The notes below the pieces were generated by a model, which saw nothing but the letters and a program-made list of their open reading frames with translations, was not told the origin of the DNA and searched no databases. Positions 51,807-62,162 of a stretch of DNA of 64,000 nucleotides are shown one piece after another. Both the position numbers and the translations under genes were made by a program. This DNA is from Rhodobacter sp. (GTDB lineage Bacteria > Pseudomonadota > Alphaproteobacteria > Rhodobacterales > Rhodobacteraceae): the NCBI GenBank assembly GCA_020251025.1, contig JADCDI010000001.1:62001-126000 (forward strand), given 5' to 3'. Position 1 is the first letter of the stretch. Each line of letters starts with the position of its first letter.

Positions 51807-52256
51807 ATGGGCAGTTTTCTTGCAGAGATGTACCTGTGGGTGAAGGCGTTCCACGTGATGGCGGTCATCGCCTGGATGGCGGGGCTGTTCTATTTGCCGC
51901 GCTTGTTTGTGTACCACGCGGAGAAGGCCGCGCCCGGGCGCGATATGGATGCGTTGTTCCAGACCATGGAACTGAAGCTTTATCGGGTGATCATGGGACC
52001 TGCGGCCATTGCTGCCTGGGTGTTCGGACTTGGTCTGGTGATGACGCCCGGAATCGTGGACTGGTCGCAGGTCTGGCCCTGGGCCAAGGCCGTATCTGTT
52101 CTTGCCATGACGTGGTTTCATTTCTGGCTTGGCACAAGACGCAAGGAGTTTTCCGCAGGCCACAACAGATTGACCGGTCGCCATTACCGGATGATGAACG
52201 AGGTGCCGACGCTGTTGATGGCGGTGATCGTGCTGTCGGTCATCGTCAGGTTCTGA
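51807..52256 (+). CDS. hemJ: Protoporphyrinogen oxidase HemJ
   Basis: 149 aa. It has four membrane helices with the conserved WVKAFHVMAVIAWMAGLFYLPRLFVYH opening (the His is probably a haem/quinone ligand) and KxxSVLAMTWFHF. HemJ oxidises protoporphyrinogen IX to protoporphyrin IX. hemE, which I would expect next to it in Rhodobacterales, is absent; the gene directly follows the candidate origin region. Confidence 0.93.
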   Translation: MGSFLAEMYLWVKAFHVMAVIAWMAGLFYLPRLFVYHAEKAAPGRDMDALFQTMELKLYRVIMGPAAIAAWVFGLGLVMTPGIVDWSQVWPWAKAVSVLAMTWFHFWLGTRRKEFSAGHNRLTGRHYRMMNEVPTLLMAVIVLSVIVRF

Positions 52257-52375
52257 TCCGTTGACTTCGCCATATCCGGGGCGTATCTGAAGTCGGCGGG
52301 ACCGTCCGGCCCAGGCATTTTCCCTGTCATGATCTTGGTGGCCCACCTTGGGGACATCCTTTTGCGAGCATTCCC

Positions 52376-53647
52376 ATGACCAATGAACGACTGAACCTGT
52401 CCGATCTCAAGGCCAAGACCCCGGCGGATCTGCTGGCGATGGCGGAGGAGTGGGAGATCGAGAACGCGCCCTCGATGCGCAAGGGCGAGATGATGTTCTC
52501 GATCCTGAAGGAACATGCCGAGGAAGGCTGGGAAATCGGGGGCGACGGTGTTCTGGAAGTGCTGCAGGACGGCTTTGGGTTTCTGCGCTCCAAAGAGGCG
52601 AATTATCTGCCTGGTCCGGACGATATCTATGTCTCTCCCGATATCCTGCGGCAGTTTTCGCTGAGAACGGGCGACACCATAGAAGGTGACATCGCCGCGC
52701 CGCGGGATACCGAACGCTACTTCTGCATGACGAAGGTGACGCGGATCAACTTTGACGATCCGGAAAAGGCGCGCCACAAGGTGCACTTCGATAACCTGAC
52801 GCCGCTTTACCCTGACGAGCGGCTGAAGATGGAGGTCGAGGATCCGACAATCCGGGACCGGTCAGCACGCATCATCGATCTTGTGGCGCCGATCGGGAAA
52901 GGCCAGCGCGGGCTGATTGTTGCGCCGCCGCGGACAGGCAAGACCGTGCTGTTGCAGAATATAGCGCATTCGATCGCGACCAATCACCCGGAATGCTATC
53001 TGATCGTTCTGCTGATTGACGAACGACCCGAGGAGGTGACCGACATGCAGAGGTCGGTCAAGGGAGAGGTGGTATCATCCACCTTTGACGAACCGGCAAC
53101 CCGCCATGTCGCCGTTGCTGAAATGGTCATTGAGAAAGCCAAGCGTCTGGTCGAGCACAAGCGCGATGTCGTCATCCTTCTGGATTCGATCACCCGGCTT
53201 GGCCGGGCCTTCAACACGGTTGTTCCGTCGTCCGGCAAGGTGCTGACGGGCGGGGTGGATGCCAACGCGCTGCAGCGGCCAAAGCGGTTTTTCGGTGCGG
53301 CCCGCAATATTGAAGAGGGCGGGTCGCTGACCATCATCGCCACGGCTTTGATCGACACGGGCAGCCGGATGGATGAAGTGATCTTCGAGGAATTCAAGGG
53401 AACGGGTAATTCCGAGATCGTGCTTGACCGCAAGGTGGCGGACAAGCGCGTGTTCCCGGCGATGGACATCCTGAAATCCGGCACCCGGAAAGAGGACCTT
53501 CTGGTGGACAAGGCAGACCTTCAGAAGACCTATGTCTTGCGGCGCATCCTGAATCCGATGGGCACAACCGATGCAATCGAGTTCCTGATTTCGAAGTTGA
53601 AGCAGACAAAAACGAATGCCGAATTCTTCGAGTCCATGAACACCTGA
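52376..53647 (+). CDS. rho: Transcription termination factor Rho
   Basis: 423 aa. The N-terminal RNA-binding region has [24 protein letters not shown], and the ATPase core has [18 protein letters not shown] (Walker A) and [18 protein letters not shown] (Walker B). The Q- and R-loops [16 protein letters not shown] follow. Hexameric helicase terminating untranslated transcripts. It lies in the conserved hemJ-rho-mnmE order. Confidence 0.98.
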   Translation: MTNERLNLSDLKAKTPADLLAMAEEWEIENAPSMRKGEMMFSILKEHAEEGWEIGGDGVLEVLQDGFGFLRSKEANYLPGPDDIYVSPDILRQFSLRTGDTIEGDIAAPRDTERYFCMTKVTRINFDDPEKARHKVHFDNLTPLYPDERLKMEVEDPTIRDRSARIIDLVAPIGKGQRGLIVAPPRTGKTVLLQNIAHSIATNHPECYLIVLLIDERPEEVTDMQRSVKGEVVSSTFDEPATRHVAVAEMVIEKAKRLVEHKRDVVILLDSITRLGRAFNTVVPSSGKVLTGGVDANALQRPKRFFGAARNIEEGGSLTIIATALIDTGSRMDEVIFEEFKGTGNSEIVLDRKVADKRVFPAMDILKSGTRKEDLLVDKADLQKTYVLRRILNPMGTTDAIEFLISKLKQTKTNAEFFESMNT

Positions 53648-53675
53648 TCCATCTGTCCGGCCCGGATGCTATTCA

Positions 53676-54959
53676 ATGGATACGATTTTTGCTTTAGCCA
53701 CGGCCCGAGGGAAGGCGGGTGTGGCGATAATCCGGATTTCCGGCCCGGCTTCGCATGATGCTGTCCGTCATCTTGCGGGCGATGTTCCGGAGACGCGCCG
53801 GGCGGTTCTGCGGACATTGCGGTCTGGCGGCGAAGTGCTTGACCAGGGGCTTGTTCTGACGTTTTCTGATGGCTCCGGCTTTACCGGGGAATGTTCGGCT
53901 GAATTGCAGCTTCACGGCAGCACGGCCGTGACACGGGCTGTTTTGAGGGCGCTTTCCGGGTTGCCTGGCTTGCGACAGGCCGAGCCGGGGGAGTTCACCC
54001 GCCGCGCATTGGACAATAACCGGCTGGACCTGACCCAGGTTGAAGGGCTGGCCGATCTGATTGACGCTGAAACGGAGATTCAGCGCAAGCAGGCTCTGCG
54101 CGTTCTATCCGGTGCCATCGGGAAACGGGCTGGGCTGTGGCGCGGCAAGCTGATTCGCGCTGCGGCGTTGCTGGAAGCGACAATCGATTTCGCGGAAGAG
54201 GATGTTCCCGTTGATGTGACGCCCGAGGTCGTGGGTATTCTGGATGCCTTGCTCGGCGAATTCCGGGCTGAGATTGACGGCGCGCGCATCGCCGAGAGGG
54301 TCCGAGACGGCTTCGAGGTGGCGATCATAGGGCGGCCAAACAGCGGAAAGTCGTCTTTGATCAATATTCTGGCTGGTCGTGAGGCCGCTTTGACCTCTGA
54401 TATTCCGGGGACCACGCGCGATATCATCGAGGTTCGGATGGACCTGAAGGGTCTTGCGGTGACGATGCTGGATACGGCGGGTCTGCGCCAGACAGACGAT
54501 GCGATAGAGCAGCTTGGCATCATGCGGGCACGCGCGCGGGCCGAGGCGGCGGACCTGCGGGTTTTTCTGATGGATGAGGACGGATTGCCGGAGGGGATGA
54601 TTCCGGTGCCGGGCGATATCGTGGTCAGGGGCAAGGCCGACCTTGGGGCCAGCGGCCCCGCCGTTTCAGGCCTGACGGGTGAGGGCGTGCAGGAGCTTGT
54701 AGATCAAATCTCGGCCGAGTTGTCAGTCCGGGCGGTGGGATCCGGCACCTTGACGCGCGAACGGCACCGCGTGGCGTTGATGCGGGGAGTCGAGGCTTTG
54801 GAAGCCGCTCGAATCGAGTTAAGTAAGTCTGCAGTTCGGACCGAGATTGCTGCAGAGGATATCCGTACAGCGATTCGGGCGCTTGATGCCCTTGTTGGGG
54901 GAATTGACGTAGAGGCCGTTCTGGACGAGGTTTTTTCGCGCTTTTGTATAGGCAAGTGA
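53676..54959 (+). CDS. mnmE: tRNA modification GTPase MnmE
   Basis: 427 aa. The formyl-THF-binding N-terminal domain begins [23 protein letters not shown]. The G domain has [12 protein letters not shown] (G1), TRDIIEV (G2 region) and [11 protein letters not shown] (G3). The C-terminus FSRFCIGK carries the catalytic cysteine. With MnmG it installs the 5-carboxymethylaminomethyl group at wobble U34. A parS site lies just after its stop codon. Confidence 0.97.
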   Translation: MDTIFALATARGKAGVAIIRISGPASHDAVRHLAGDVPETRRAVLRTLRSGGEVLDQGLVLTFSDGSGFTGECSAELQLHGSTAVTRAVLRALSGLPGLRQAEPGEFTRRALDNNRLDLTQVEGLADLIDAETEIQRKQALRVLSGAIGKRAGLWRGKLIRAAALLEATIDFAEEDVPVDVTPEVVGILDALLGEFRAEIDGARIAERVRDGFEVAIIGRPNSGKSSLINILAGREAALTSDIPGTTRDIIEVRMDLKGLAVTMLDTAGLRQTDDAIEQLGIMRARARAEAADLRVFLMDEDGLPEGMIPVPGDIVVRGKADLGASGPAVSGLTGEGVQELVDQISAELSVRAVGSGTLTRERHRVALMRGVEALEAARIELSKSAVRTEIAAEDIRTAIRALDALVGGIDVEAVLDEVFSRFCIGK

Positions 54960-54962
54960 GGG

Positions 54963-54978
54963 TGTTTCACGTGAAACA
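54963..54978. promoter_or_regulatory. parS centromere site, perfect copy 1
   Basis: TGTTTCACGTGAAACA, a perfect 16-bp palindrome identical to the ParB binding consensus. It overlaps the translation start of mnmG: the central GTG (54971) is the likely start codon, so the first residues are dictated by parS. Confidence 0.95.
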
Positions 54979-56833
54979 ATATGACGTCATCGTCATCGGA
55001 GGTGGCCATGCCGGCTGTGAAGCGGCGCATGCCGCAGCGCGGCAGGGTGCCGAGACGGCCCTGGTTACCTTGAGTTGGGCGGGCATTGGCCTTATGTCCT
55101 GCAACCCTGCGATTGGCGGCCTTGGGAAGGGTCACCTCGTTCGCGAGATTGATGCCCTGGATGGGGTGATGGGCCGTGTCGCCGATTTTGCCGCGATTCA
55201 GTTCCGCTTGCTCAACCGCCGCAAGGGTCCGGCGGTTCAAGGCCCGCGCGCCCAGGCTGATCGGAGGTTGTACCGGGATGCGATGCAGCGGGAGATCAAG
55301 GAAAGGCGCGGGTTGACCGTAATCGAGGGAGAGGTGGCAGATCTGCTGATAACAGGCGACCGGGTGGGCGGGGTGTGTCTGGCCGATGGGACGACGCTGG
55401 TGGGTCAGACGGTTGTCCTGACAGCCGGGACATTCTTGCGGGGCGTAATCCACATCGGGAATTTGATGACGCCTGGTGGGCGAATGGGTGAAAAACCCTC
55501 TGTCCGTTTGGCAGATCGTCTGGCGGAGTTGCGCCTTGGGATGGGCCGACTGAAAACCGGTACACCCCCACGCCTTGATGGACGCAGCATTGACTGGTCG
55601 AAGGCTGGCGTTCAGCACGGCGATGACGAGCCTGCAATGTTCTCGTTTCTTCACAAGGCGCCGTTTGTAAGGCAGGTCACCTGCGGGATCACTCAGACGA
55701 ATGATCGGACGCATGAAATTGTCCGGTCCAACCTTGCGCGTTCCGCGATGTATGGCGGACAGATCGAGGGGGTCGGGCCGCGTTACTGCCCGTCGCTGGA
55801 AGACAAGGTTGTGCGATTCGCAGATAAGCAGTCGCATCAGATCTTTCTTGAGCCCGAGGGCCTGGACGACCCAACAGTCTATCCGAACGGTATTTCGACA
55901 TCTTTGCCCGCGGCTGTCCAAGAAGACTATGTGCATACGATCACCGGGCTTGAAAGAGCAGTGATCACGCAGCCGGGATATGCGATTGAGTATGACTTCT
56001 TTGATCCTCGCTGCCTGCGTCCGACCCTTGAGGTCCGTGAGGTAGGCGGGCTTTACTTTGCCGGCCAGATCAATGGAACGACCGGGTATGAAGAGGCTGC
56101 GGCCCAGGGCCTGGTCGCCGGGCTTAATGCAGCGCGTCGTGCATCTGGACAGGACGAAGCGGTTTTTTCCCGGACATCCAGCTACATAGGCGTTATGGTG
56201 GATGACCTTACGACAAAGGGCGTAAGTGAGCCCTACCGAATGTTCACATCCAGGGCAGAATTCCGGCTGTCGCTCCGGGCTGACAATGCAGACCAGCGCC
56301 TGACACCATTCGGGCTGGCCCTGGGCTGTGTTGGTGGTGATCGCGCCGTCGCTTTTGACAGGAAGGTCGCTGCTTTGGAAAGAACAAGGGTTGCGTTGGA
56401 GTCCCATCTGCTGACACCTCAGGCGATCGCAGCGCTGGGAATTCATGTCAGTCACGATGGGGTGCGTCGATCTGCCTTTTCGCTTCTTTCGTTGCCGGAA
56501 ACCGATGCGACGCAAATCGCGTCGCTCTGTCCGGAGTTTGCTGGCGAATCCGCAGAGATACAGCGCCAAATTGCAATAGAGGCCCTTTACAGCCCGTATC
56601 TGGAGCGCCAAAGCGAAGATGCAGCATCCATCCGCCGTGATGAAGCCATCAGAATCCCCGAGGATTTCTCCTACAGTGCTTTGGGCGGTCTTTCGGGCGA
56701 ACTTCGCCTGAAGTTGGAGCGTATTCGCCCGGCTTCACTTGCGCAGGCAGCCGCAATCGAGGGTATGACGCCAGCAGCACTGACCTTGATTCTTGCAAGA
56801 TTGCGTCAGGCTGCGCGAAAAGTGGCATCATGA
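54971..56833 (+). CDS. mnmG: tRNA uridine 5-carboxymethylaminomethylation enzyme MnmG (GidA)
   Basis: 620 aa from the GTG at 54971 (read [26 protein letters not shown]); a GTG at 54962 is the alternative. FAD-binding [10 protein letters not shown] and the conserved [32 protein letters not shown] are present, as is the C-terminal KASTP-like [11 protein letters not shown]. Forms the MnmEG complex for U34 modification. The start codon sits inside a perfect parS palindrome. Its stop overlaps rsmG (ATGA). Confidence 0.97.
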   Translation: MKQYDVIVIGGGHAGCEAAHAAARQGAETALVTLSWAGIGLMSCNPAIGGLGKGHLVREIDALDGVMGRVADFAAIQFRLLNRRKGPAVQGPRAQADRRLYRDAMQREIKERRGLTVIEGEVADLLITGDRVGGVCLADGTTLVGQTVVLTAGTFLRGVIHIGNLMTPGGRMGEKPSVRLADRLAELRLGMGRLKTGTPPRLDGRSIDWSKAGVQHGDDEPAMFSFLHKAPFVRQVTCGITQTNDRTHEIVRSNLARSAMYGGQIEGVGPRYCPSLEDKVVRFADKQSHQIFLEPEGLDDPTVYPNGISTSLPAAVQEDYVHTITGLERAVITQPGYAIEYDFFDPRCLRPTLEVREVGGLYFAGQINGTTGYEEAAAQGLVAGLNAARRASGQDEAVFSRTSSYIGVMVDDLTTKGVSEPYRMFTSRAEFRLSLRADNADQRLTPFGLALGCVGGDRAVAFDRKVAALERTRVALESHLLTPQAIAALGIHVSHDGVRRSAFSLLSLPETDATQIASLCPEFAGESAEIQRQIAIEALYSPYLERQSEDAASIRRDEAIRIPEDFSYSALGGLSGELRLKLERIRPASLAQAAAIEGMTPAALTLILARLRQAARKVAS

Positions 56834-57435
56834 CGGACCCGAATCTCTACGGTGATCTTGCCGCAGAACGGTTGCGGATTCTTGTCGCGTTGCTCACAAA
56901 GTGGAATGCCGCGATCAACCTGGTTTCCGCGACGAGTTTGCCTGATGTTTGGCAGCGTCATGTTGCAGACAGCGCGCAGCTTTTGCCGCTGGTCCCGCCC
57001 GGTCGCAAGCGTTGGGTCGACATGGGGGCAGGTGCGGGCTTTCCCGGGGTTGTCGTGGCCTTGATTACGGCCGATACACCAGATGCGGCAGACATGGTCT
57101 TGATCGAATCGGATCAGCGAAAGGCCGCGTTTCTCTCAGCTGTTTCACGTGAAACAGGGGTGCCAATGATGATCCACGCAGATCGCATCGAAAATGTGGA
57201 GCCTCAACAAGCAGATATCGTCTCCGCCCGTGCGCTTGCACCGCTGAGAAGGCTTTGTGACTTTGCGGATCGCCACCTGGCGGCGGGTGGGATGGCCCTG
57301 TTCCCGAAGGGCAGCCAGTATGACAGCGAAGTTTCTGAAGCCCGCAAGATTTGGGCATTTGACCTGGACCTTCACATCAGTGCTACGGACCCGGCGGGAG
57401 CCGTGCTCAAACTGAAAGATCTTTGCCGTGTCTGA
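56830..57435 (+). CDS. rsmG: 16S rRNA (guanine527-N7)-methyltransferase RsmG
   Basis: 201 aa. The SAM-binding core is [16 protein letters not shown], with [21 protein letters not shown] and a KLKDLCRV end. It methylates G527 of 16S rRNA. A perfect parS palindrome is embedded in the coding sequence at 57141-57156 (codons for AVSRETG). It overlaps mnmG by four bases and parA by eight. Confidence 0.96.
   Translation: MTDPNLYGDLAAERLRILVALLTKWNAAINLVSATSLPDVWQRHVADSAQLLPLVPPGRKRWVDMGAGAGFPGVVVALITADTPDAADMVLIESDQRKAAFLSAVSRETGVPMMIHADRIENVEPQQADIVSARALAPLRRLCDFADRHLAAGGMALFPKGSQYDSEVSEARKIWAFDLDLHISATDPAGAVLKLKDLCRV
57141..57156. promoter_or_regulatory. parS centromere site, perfect copy 2 (inside rsmG)
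   Basis: TGTTTCACGTGAAACA, identical to the first copy, wholly within the rsmG reading frame and 287 bp before parA. Two perfect copies within 2.2 kb next to parAB mark a chromosomal centromere region. Confidence 0.95.
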
Positions 57436-58237
57436 TCCGTTGCGCCCGCCTGGCGCCAGAATAATTGCAATTGTCAATCAGAAGGGTGGCGTGGGAAAGA
57501 CCACGACAGCAATCAACCTGGCTGCGGGTCTGACAGAAGGCGGCGCACGGGTTCTGCTGGTGGATCTGGATCCGCAAGGCAACGCATCTACCGGCCTTGG
57601 GGTAGAGCCGAACCAGCGCAATCGCACCAGTTATGATGTTCTGATCGAAGAAATGCCCGCGTCAGAGGCCATCCGACAGACGGCGATACCCCGGCTATTC
57701 ATCATTCCGGCGAATTCCGATCTGTCATCCACGGATATGGAGCTTGTGTCCAAAGAACGCCGCAGCTTTCTTCTGCGTGACGCGTTACGCCAGGTTTCAA
57801 TGGACGAACACCGTTTCGATTTTGTCATCATTGACTGCCCGCCGTCTCTTAACCTGCTGACAGTAAATGCAATGGTCGCGGCAGACTCGGTACTTGTGCC
57901 GCTGCAGAGCGAATTTTTTGCATTGGAGGGCCTGTCACAGCTCATGCTTACAATCCGCGAGGTTCGGCAAAGCGCGAACCCTGCTCTGCGCATTGAAGGC
58001 ATATTGCTGACCATGTTTGACGGGCGCAACAACCTGGCACAGCAGGTTGAAAGAGATGTGCGGGCGACATTGGGTGACCTGGTCTTTCCGGTCGTGATCC
58101 CGCGCAACGTCCGGGTCAGCGAAGCCCCATCCTATGCTCTTCCTGTGCTGTCATATGATCCCTCCTCGAAAGGAAGCGAAGCATACCGCGCTCTTGCGCA
58201 AGAGCTGCTCCTGCGGCATGGAGGCGGGCGGACATAA
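57428..58237 (+). CDS. parA: Chromosome partitioning ATPase ParA
   Basis: 269 aa. The deviant Walker A is NQKGGVGKTTTAINLA, the A' motif is VLLVDLDPQGNASTGLG and Walker B is FDFVIIDCPPSL. DNA-bound ParA-ATP forms the gradient along which ParB-parS is pulled during segregation. Followed by parB after 17 bp. Confidence 0.97.
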   Translation: MSDPLRPPGARIIAIVNQKGGVGKTTTAINLAAGLTEGGARVLLVDLDPQGNASTGLGVEPNQRNRTSYDVLIEEMPASEAIRQTAIPRLFIIPANSDLSSTDMELVSKERRSFLLRDALRQVSMDEHRFDFVIIDCPPSLNLLTVNAMVAADSVLVPLQSEFFALEGLSQLMLTIREVRQSANPALRIEGILLTMFDGRNNLAQQVERDVRATLGDLVFPVVIPRNVRVSEAPSYALPVLSYDPSSKGSEAYRALAQELLLRHGGGRT

Positions 58238-58254
58238 ACGCGCGGGGCGAACAG

Positions 58255-59166
58255 ATGGAAAAAAAGACCGAACGTCGGGGGCTGGGCCGCGGATTGTCAG
58301 CGCTTATGGCCGACGTCAGCGTGACCGCAGAGGGGGCCGGAGATACCGTATCCTCCCGGCAGGTGGATACTGTGGTGCCGGTCGAAAGTCTTTTCCCAAA
58401 CCCACACCAGCCGCGCCGTGATTTTGCGCCTGATGCGCTGGAAGATCTGGCAGCCTCGATCCGCATGAAGGGCGTGATCCAGCCCCTGATTGTTCGCAGA
58501 CGGGGCACAGAAGAGTACGAGATTGTCGCCGGAGAGCGGCGCTGGCGCGCCGCCCAGATGGCGCGGGTTCACGAACTGCCTATCATAATCAGAGATTTGT
58601 CAGACTCCGAGGTCTTGGAAATTGCGCTGATCGAGAATATTCAGCGCGCCGACCTGAATGCGATCGAAGAGGCGCTCGCCTATCGGCAGCTTATGGACCG
58701 ATTCGGCCACACGCAGGAAAGGATGGCCGAAGCGCTGTCCAAGAGCCGCAGCCACATTGCCAATCTGCTCCGTCTGCTGCAATTGCCTGAAGAGGTGCAA
58801 ACCTACATTCGCGAAGGCAAGCTGACCGCCGGTCATGCCCGTGCGCTGATCACCACAGCCAACCCGGCAGAATTGGCACGGATGATCATCGCAAAAGGGA
58901 TGACGGTCCGTCAGGCGGAAGACCTGGCGAAAAAGCAGGGCGCGGCTGTCGGAAAGCCAGGCCGGCCACAGTCGCGCAGGTTCGAAAAGGATGCAGATAC
59001 CCGCGCGCTTGAGGCTGATCTGTCGGCAAACCTTCGCATGACCGTTCAGATCATGCATGAGCCGGGCGGAGAGGCGGGGGTGCTGTCAATCCGGTACAAC
59101 AGCCTTGAAGACCTTGATCTCTTGTGTCGCGGACTGTCCGTTCTGCCCCGCGACGGGTCCGTTTAG
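58255..59166 (+). CDS. parB: Chromosome partitioning protein ParB
   Basis: 303 aa. The ParA-activating N-terminus is RRGLGRGLSALM, the CTPase ParB/Srx domain has NPHQPRRDF and VAGERRWRAAQMA and the HTH has MAEALSKSRSHIANLLRLLQLP. It loads at the parS sites of this window and spreads as a CTP-dependent clamp. Its stop overlaps the convergent hemW stop by four bases. Confidence 0.97.
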   Translation: MEKKTERRGLGRGLSALMADVSVTAEGAGDTVSSRQVDTVVPVESLFPNPHQPRRDFAPDALEDLAASIRMKGVIQPLIVRRRGTEEYEIVAGERRWRAAQMARVHELPIIIRDLSDSEVLEIALIENIQRADLNAIEEALAYRQLMDRFGHTQERMAEALSKSRSHIANLLRLLQLPEEVQTYIREGKLTAGHARALITTANPAELARMIIAKGMTVRQAEDLAKKQGAAVGKPGRPQSRRFEKDADTRALEADLSANLRMTVQIMHEPGGEAGVLSIRYNSLEDLDLLCRGLSVLPRDGSV

Positions 59167-60329
59167 GGTGCCAGTTCCTCGGTAAGCCTGCGAATCACCG
59201 CATTCAGTACCATGCGGCCCTGCGGCGTAGTGCGCACCCGGTCGTGGTCCGCCGTGATCAAACCCAACGCACGAAGATCCATGAGCGCAGCCGGGGGCAG
59301 CGAGAGACCCGAAATTGCCTCAAGCCGCACAGGATCCAGACCTTCATTCAGTCTCAGACTCATCAGGATATACTCCTGGGCCCTCTCAATTGGCGCGATC
59401 TCATCCCTCGGAAGCTCTCCCGTCCCGCATTTCTCGACCGCGTCAAGCCAGGCCCAGGGGTGTTTCATTCCTTCCGTTGCCCAGCGTCGCCCGTTCAGTG
59501 TCAGGCGGCCATGCGCACCCGGCCCCACGCCCGCATAGTCGCCGCCCCGCCAGCAGTTCAGGTTGTGCTGCGATTGCGCGCCATCCCGGGCATGGTTTGA
59601 CACCTCGTAGGCAGGAAGCCCGGCTGCCGCACAAAGGTCCTGGGTAATCTCGTACAGCGCCGCAGACCGGTCTTCGTCCGGCAGCCCCTTCAGGCCGCCC
59701 CTTGCATGCCTGTCACCAAAGGCCGTGCCATCCTCGATTGTAAGCTGATACAGGGAAAGATGATCCACAGCCATATCCAGGGCGCGGGTCAGCTCCTGCG
59801 CCCAGTCTTCAGGGGCCTGATCCTGCCGAGCATAGATAAGATCGAAGCTGACGCGATCATAGCAGGCTCTTGCGATATCAAAGGCAGCGATCGCATCAGC
59901 CGCAGAATGCAGCCTGCCCAGCCGCCTCAGATCTGCATCGTTCAGCGCCTGAACGCCCATTGAGAGCCGATTCACGCCCGCTGCCCGAAACGCCCGGAAC
60001 CGTCCGGCTTCGACAGACCCCGGATTCGCTTCCAGTGTCACCTCCCAGTCATTTGCCACCACCCATGTGGCACGGACCCTGTCCAAAATCGCACAAACAG
60101 CGTCCGGATCCATCAGCGACGGTGTACCCCCCCCAAAGAAGACCGACTGCAGGCGCAGCCCCGCAGTATTCCTGCCGACACGATCAATCTCTGCAAGATA
60201 GGCACGCAGCCAGCGCTCCTGATCAATCCGTTCGGCGACATGGCTGTTGAAGTCGCAATAGGGGCATTTCGACTGACAGAAAGGCCAATGGATATAAAGC
60301 CCAAGGCCCGCATCGGTTTCAGGACCCAT
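59163..60329 (-). CDS. hemW: Radical SAM protein HemW (haem chaperone)
   Basis: 388 aa. The 4Fe-4S motif CQSKCPYCDFNSH (C-x3-C-x2-C) follows GLYIHWPFC, with FFGGGTPSLM and EVTLEANPGSVE downstream. These are the HemN-like features, but the protein is shorter and belongs to the HemW group, which binds and transfers haem rather than oxidising coproporphyrinogen. It is the last gene of the rph-rdgB-ridA-hemW unit. Confidence 0.92.
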   Translation of the reverse strand: MGPETDAGLGLYIHWPFCQSKCPYCDFNSHVAERIDQERWLRAYLAEIDRVGRNTAGLRLQSVFFGGGTPSLMDPDAVCAILDRVRATWVVANDWEVTLEANPGSVEAGRFRAFRAAGVNRLSMGVQALNDADLRRLGRLHSAADAIAAFDIARACYDRVSFDLIYARQDQAPEDWAQELTRALDMAVDHLSLYQLTIEDGTAFGDRHARGGLKGLPDEDRSAALYEITQDLCAAAGLPAYEVSNHARDGAQSQHNLNCWRGGDYAGVGPGAHGRLTLNGRRWATEGMKHPWAWLDAVEKCGTGELPRDEIAPIERAQEYILMSLRLNEGLDPVRLEAISGLSLPPAALMDLRALGLITADHDRVRTTPQGRMVLNAVIRRLTEELAP

Positions 60330-60332
60330 CGC

Positions 60333-60707
60333 TCAGCCCTTGAATGCCGTGACTTCGATCTCGACCAGCATCTCGGGGCGAATCAGACCGGCAATCACCA
60401 TGGTCGCTGCCGGACGAACGTCCCCAAGGGCTTCGGCAACCACAGGCACCAAGGCATCGACCAAACCTGCCTCAACCACCGTATACTGAACGCGAACGAT
60501 GTCAGCCATCGAAAACCCTGCCTCATGAAGCACCTGGCGGATGGTCGTGAAGCAGGCCCGCCCCTGGGCCGCAATGTCCGGCTGGATTTGCATCGTGACA
60601 TAGTCATATCCCGTCACACCGGCGACGAAACACCAGCCACCCTTCACCACGGCCCTCGAATATCCCATCGCCGATTCAAAGGGCGATCCTGTGGAAAGAC
60701 GTTTCAT
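60333..60707 (-). CDS. ridA: RidA family enamine/imine deaminase
   Basis: 124 aa from the ATG at 60707 (MKRLSTGSPFESAMGYSRAVV); the track start is a TTG upstream. Family features are CFVAGVTGYDY, ALGDVRPAATMVIAGLIRPEMLVEIEVTAFKG with the conserved Arg. RidA proteins hydrolyse reactive enamines. The start codon overlaps the rdgB stop (ATGA), and the junction lies inside a parS-like palindrome. Confidence 0.9.
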   Translation of the reverse strand: MKRLSTGSPFESAMGYSRAVVKGGWCFVAGVTGYDYVTMQIQPDIAAQGRACFTTIRQVLHEAGFSMADIVRVQYTVVEAGLVDALVPVVAEALGDVRPAATMVIAGLIRPEMLVEIEVTAFKG

Positions 60708-60715
60708 GTGAAACA
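60700..60715. promoter_or_regulatory. Degenerate parS-like site at the rdgB-ridA junction
   Basis: CGTTTCATGTGAAACA matches the parS consensus at 14 of 16 positions. As at mnmG, it overlaps a start codon (ridA ATG) and the preceding stop. It could be a weak ParB site or a decayed copy. Confidence 0.55.
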
Positions 60716-61312
60716 ACCCGCCACAAGCTTGCGGAATGCCTCCGCGCGGTGGCTGATCAGGTTCTTATCCCAGCGTTTCATTTCCCCGAACGTAAGGCTG
60801 TGGCCGTCAGGCTGAAACATCGGATCATACCCGTGGCCCCGTGTCCCGCGTGGTGGCCACACCAGGATACCGTCCGCAAACCCTTGAAATATAACGTCTT
60901 CCCCGTCTGGCCAGGCCAAAGCAAGGGTGCAGCAGAACCGTGCCCTCCGCGGATGATCCGCCCCGGCTTCCTCGACGGCGTCCCACGTCCGGCGCATTGC
61001 CATGCCGAAGTCGCGGCCTTGAGGCGTTTCTGCCCAATCGGCCGTGTAGACACCTGGTGCCCCGCCCAGCGCCTCAACCTCGATCCCGCTGTCATCGGCA
61101 AGGGCAGGCATACCGCTGGCACGCGCCGCGGCATGCGCCTTTATGCGTGCATTGCCGATGAAGCTGTCTTCGGTTTCGACCGGTTCGGGCAGCCCAAGCG
61201 CCGCCGCAGAGACAACATCGACATCAAAGGGCTGAAGCAGTCTCTCGATTTCTTCCCGTTTTCCGGCGTTGTGGCTGGCAATCACCAGCCGCGGCTCTGT
61301 GAACTTGCGCAT
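60704..61312 (-). CDS. rdgB: RdgB/HAM1 non-canonical purine NTP pyrophosphatase
   Basis: 202 aa. The opening LVIASHNAGKREEIERLL is the family SHNxxK motif, followed by ETEDSFIGNARIKAHAAA, LADDSGIEVEAL and GTRGHGYDPMFQPDG. It removes ITP, dITP and XTP from nucleotide pools. It lies nine bases after rph and overlaps ridA. Confidence 0.96.
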   Translation of the reverse strand: MRKFTEPRLVIASHNAGKREEIERLLQPFDVDVVSAAALGLPEPVETEDSFIGNARIKAHAAARASGMPALADDSGIEVEALGGAPGVYTADWAETPQGRDFGMAMRRTWDAVEEAGADHPRRARFCCTLALAWPDGEDVIFQGFADGILVWPPRGTRGHGYDPMFQPDGHSLTFGEMKRWDKNLISHRAEAFRKLVAGCFT

Positions 61313-61321
61313 ATCGCCCCC

Positions 61322-62035
61322 TCAGGCCAGCGCGGCCCTCTGCGCTGCCACCAGCCGGCCAATTCCCGCGTCCGCAAGGTCAAGCAACTGGCCCATTTCG
61401 ACACGCGAAAACGTTGCACCCTCTGCCGACATCTGAACCTCAATGATCCGGCCCCGGCCCGTCAGAACGAAGTTCCCATCCGTCCCGGCAGCGCTGTCTT
61501 CGGCATAGTCAAGATCAAGCACGGCCTGACCGGCATAAATGCCGCAGGATACAGCCGCGACATGATCGATGATCGGATCAGACACGATTGCACCTGCTTT
61601 CAGCAGTTTATTGACAGCCAGGCGCAAGGCAACCCAGCCGCCGGTAATGGCAGCACAGCGGGTGCCGCCATCGGCCTGGATCACGTCGCAGTCGATCACG
61701 ATCTGGCGTTCGCCCAAGGCAACCCTGTCGACTCCCGCGCGAAGAGCCCGCCCGATCAGGCGCTGAATTTCCTGCGTGCGCCCTGATTGCTTGCCGGATG
61801 CCGCCTCTCTGCGGTTGCGCGTATTCGTCGCGCGGGGCAGCATGCCGTATTCGGCAGTAACCCAGCCAAGGCCGGTGTTCTTCAGGAAAGGTGGAGCCTT
61901 CTCTTCCAGAGAAGCCGAACATAGCACTTGGGTTTCGCCAATCCGGATCAGGCAGGACCCCTCGGCATGCTTCATGATCCCCGTCTCGATTGAAACCGGC
62001 CGAATTTCGCTTAAATCCCGTCCTGACGGTCGCAT
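61322..62035 (-). CDS. rph: Ribonuclease PH
   Basis: 237 aa. The standard start [19 protein letters not shown] and core sequences [54 protein letters not shown] and [19 protein letters not shown] are present. It trims tRNA 3' ends phosphorolytically. Divergent from hrcA across 127 bp; no CIRCE element is evident there. Confidence 0.97.
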   Translation of the reverse strand: MRPSGRDLSEIRPVSIETGIMKHAEGSCLIRIGETQVLCSASLEEKAPPFLKNTGLGWVTAEYGMLPRATNTRNRREAASGKQSGRTQEIQRLIGRALRAGVDRVALGERQIVIDCDVIQADGGTRCAAITGGWVALRLAVNKLLKAGAIVSDPIIDHVAAVSCGIYAGQAVLDLDYAEDSAAGTDGNFVLTGRGRIIEVQMSAEGATFSRVEMGQLLDLADAGIGRLVAAQRAALA

Positions 62036-62162
62036 GGGCTGGGCTCCTTTGATGCCGCAGTCAGATACCCGCCCCTGCCCCGGCGATGCAAGCCCGATTG
62101 ACGCAACCGGCCCCGGCCCCTTACCGTCGGGTCCCCCAGCAAAGACACGCCCCGTACCCGAT

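Noticed and set aside
54704-56611. 635-aa minus-strand ORF opposite mnmG
   Set aside because: mnmG on the plus strand is unmistakable; the antisense product has no coherent domain.
61776-62162. Extended N-terminus of hrcA in the ORF track
   Set aside because: It runs antisense to rph; HrcA begins at [15 protein letters not shown].
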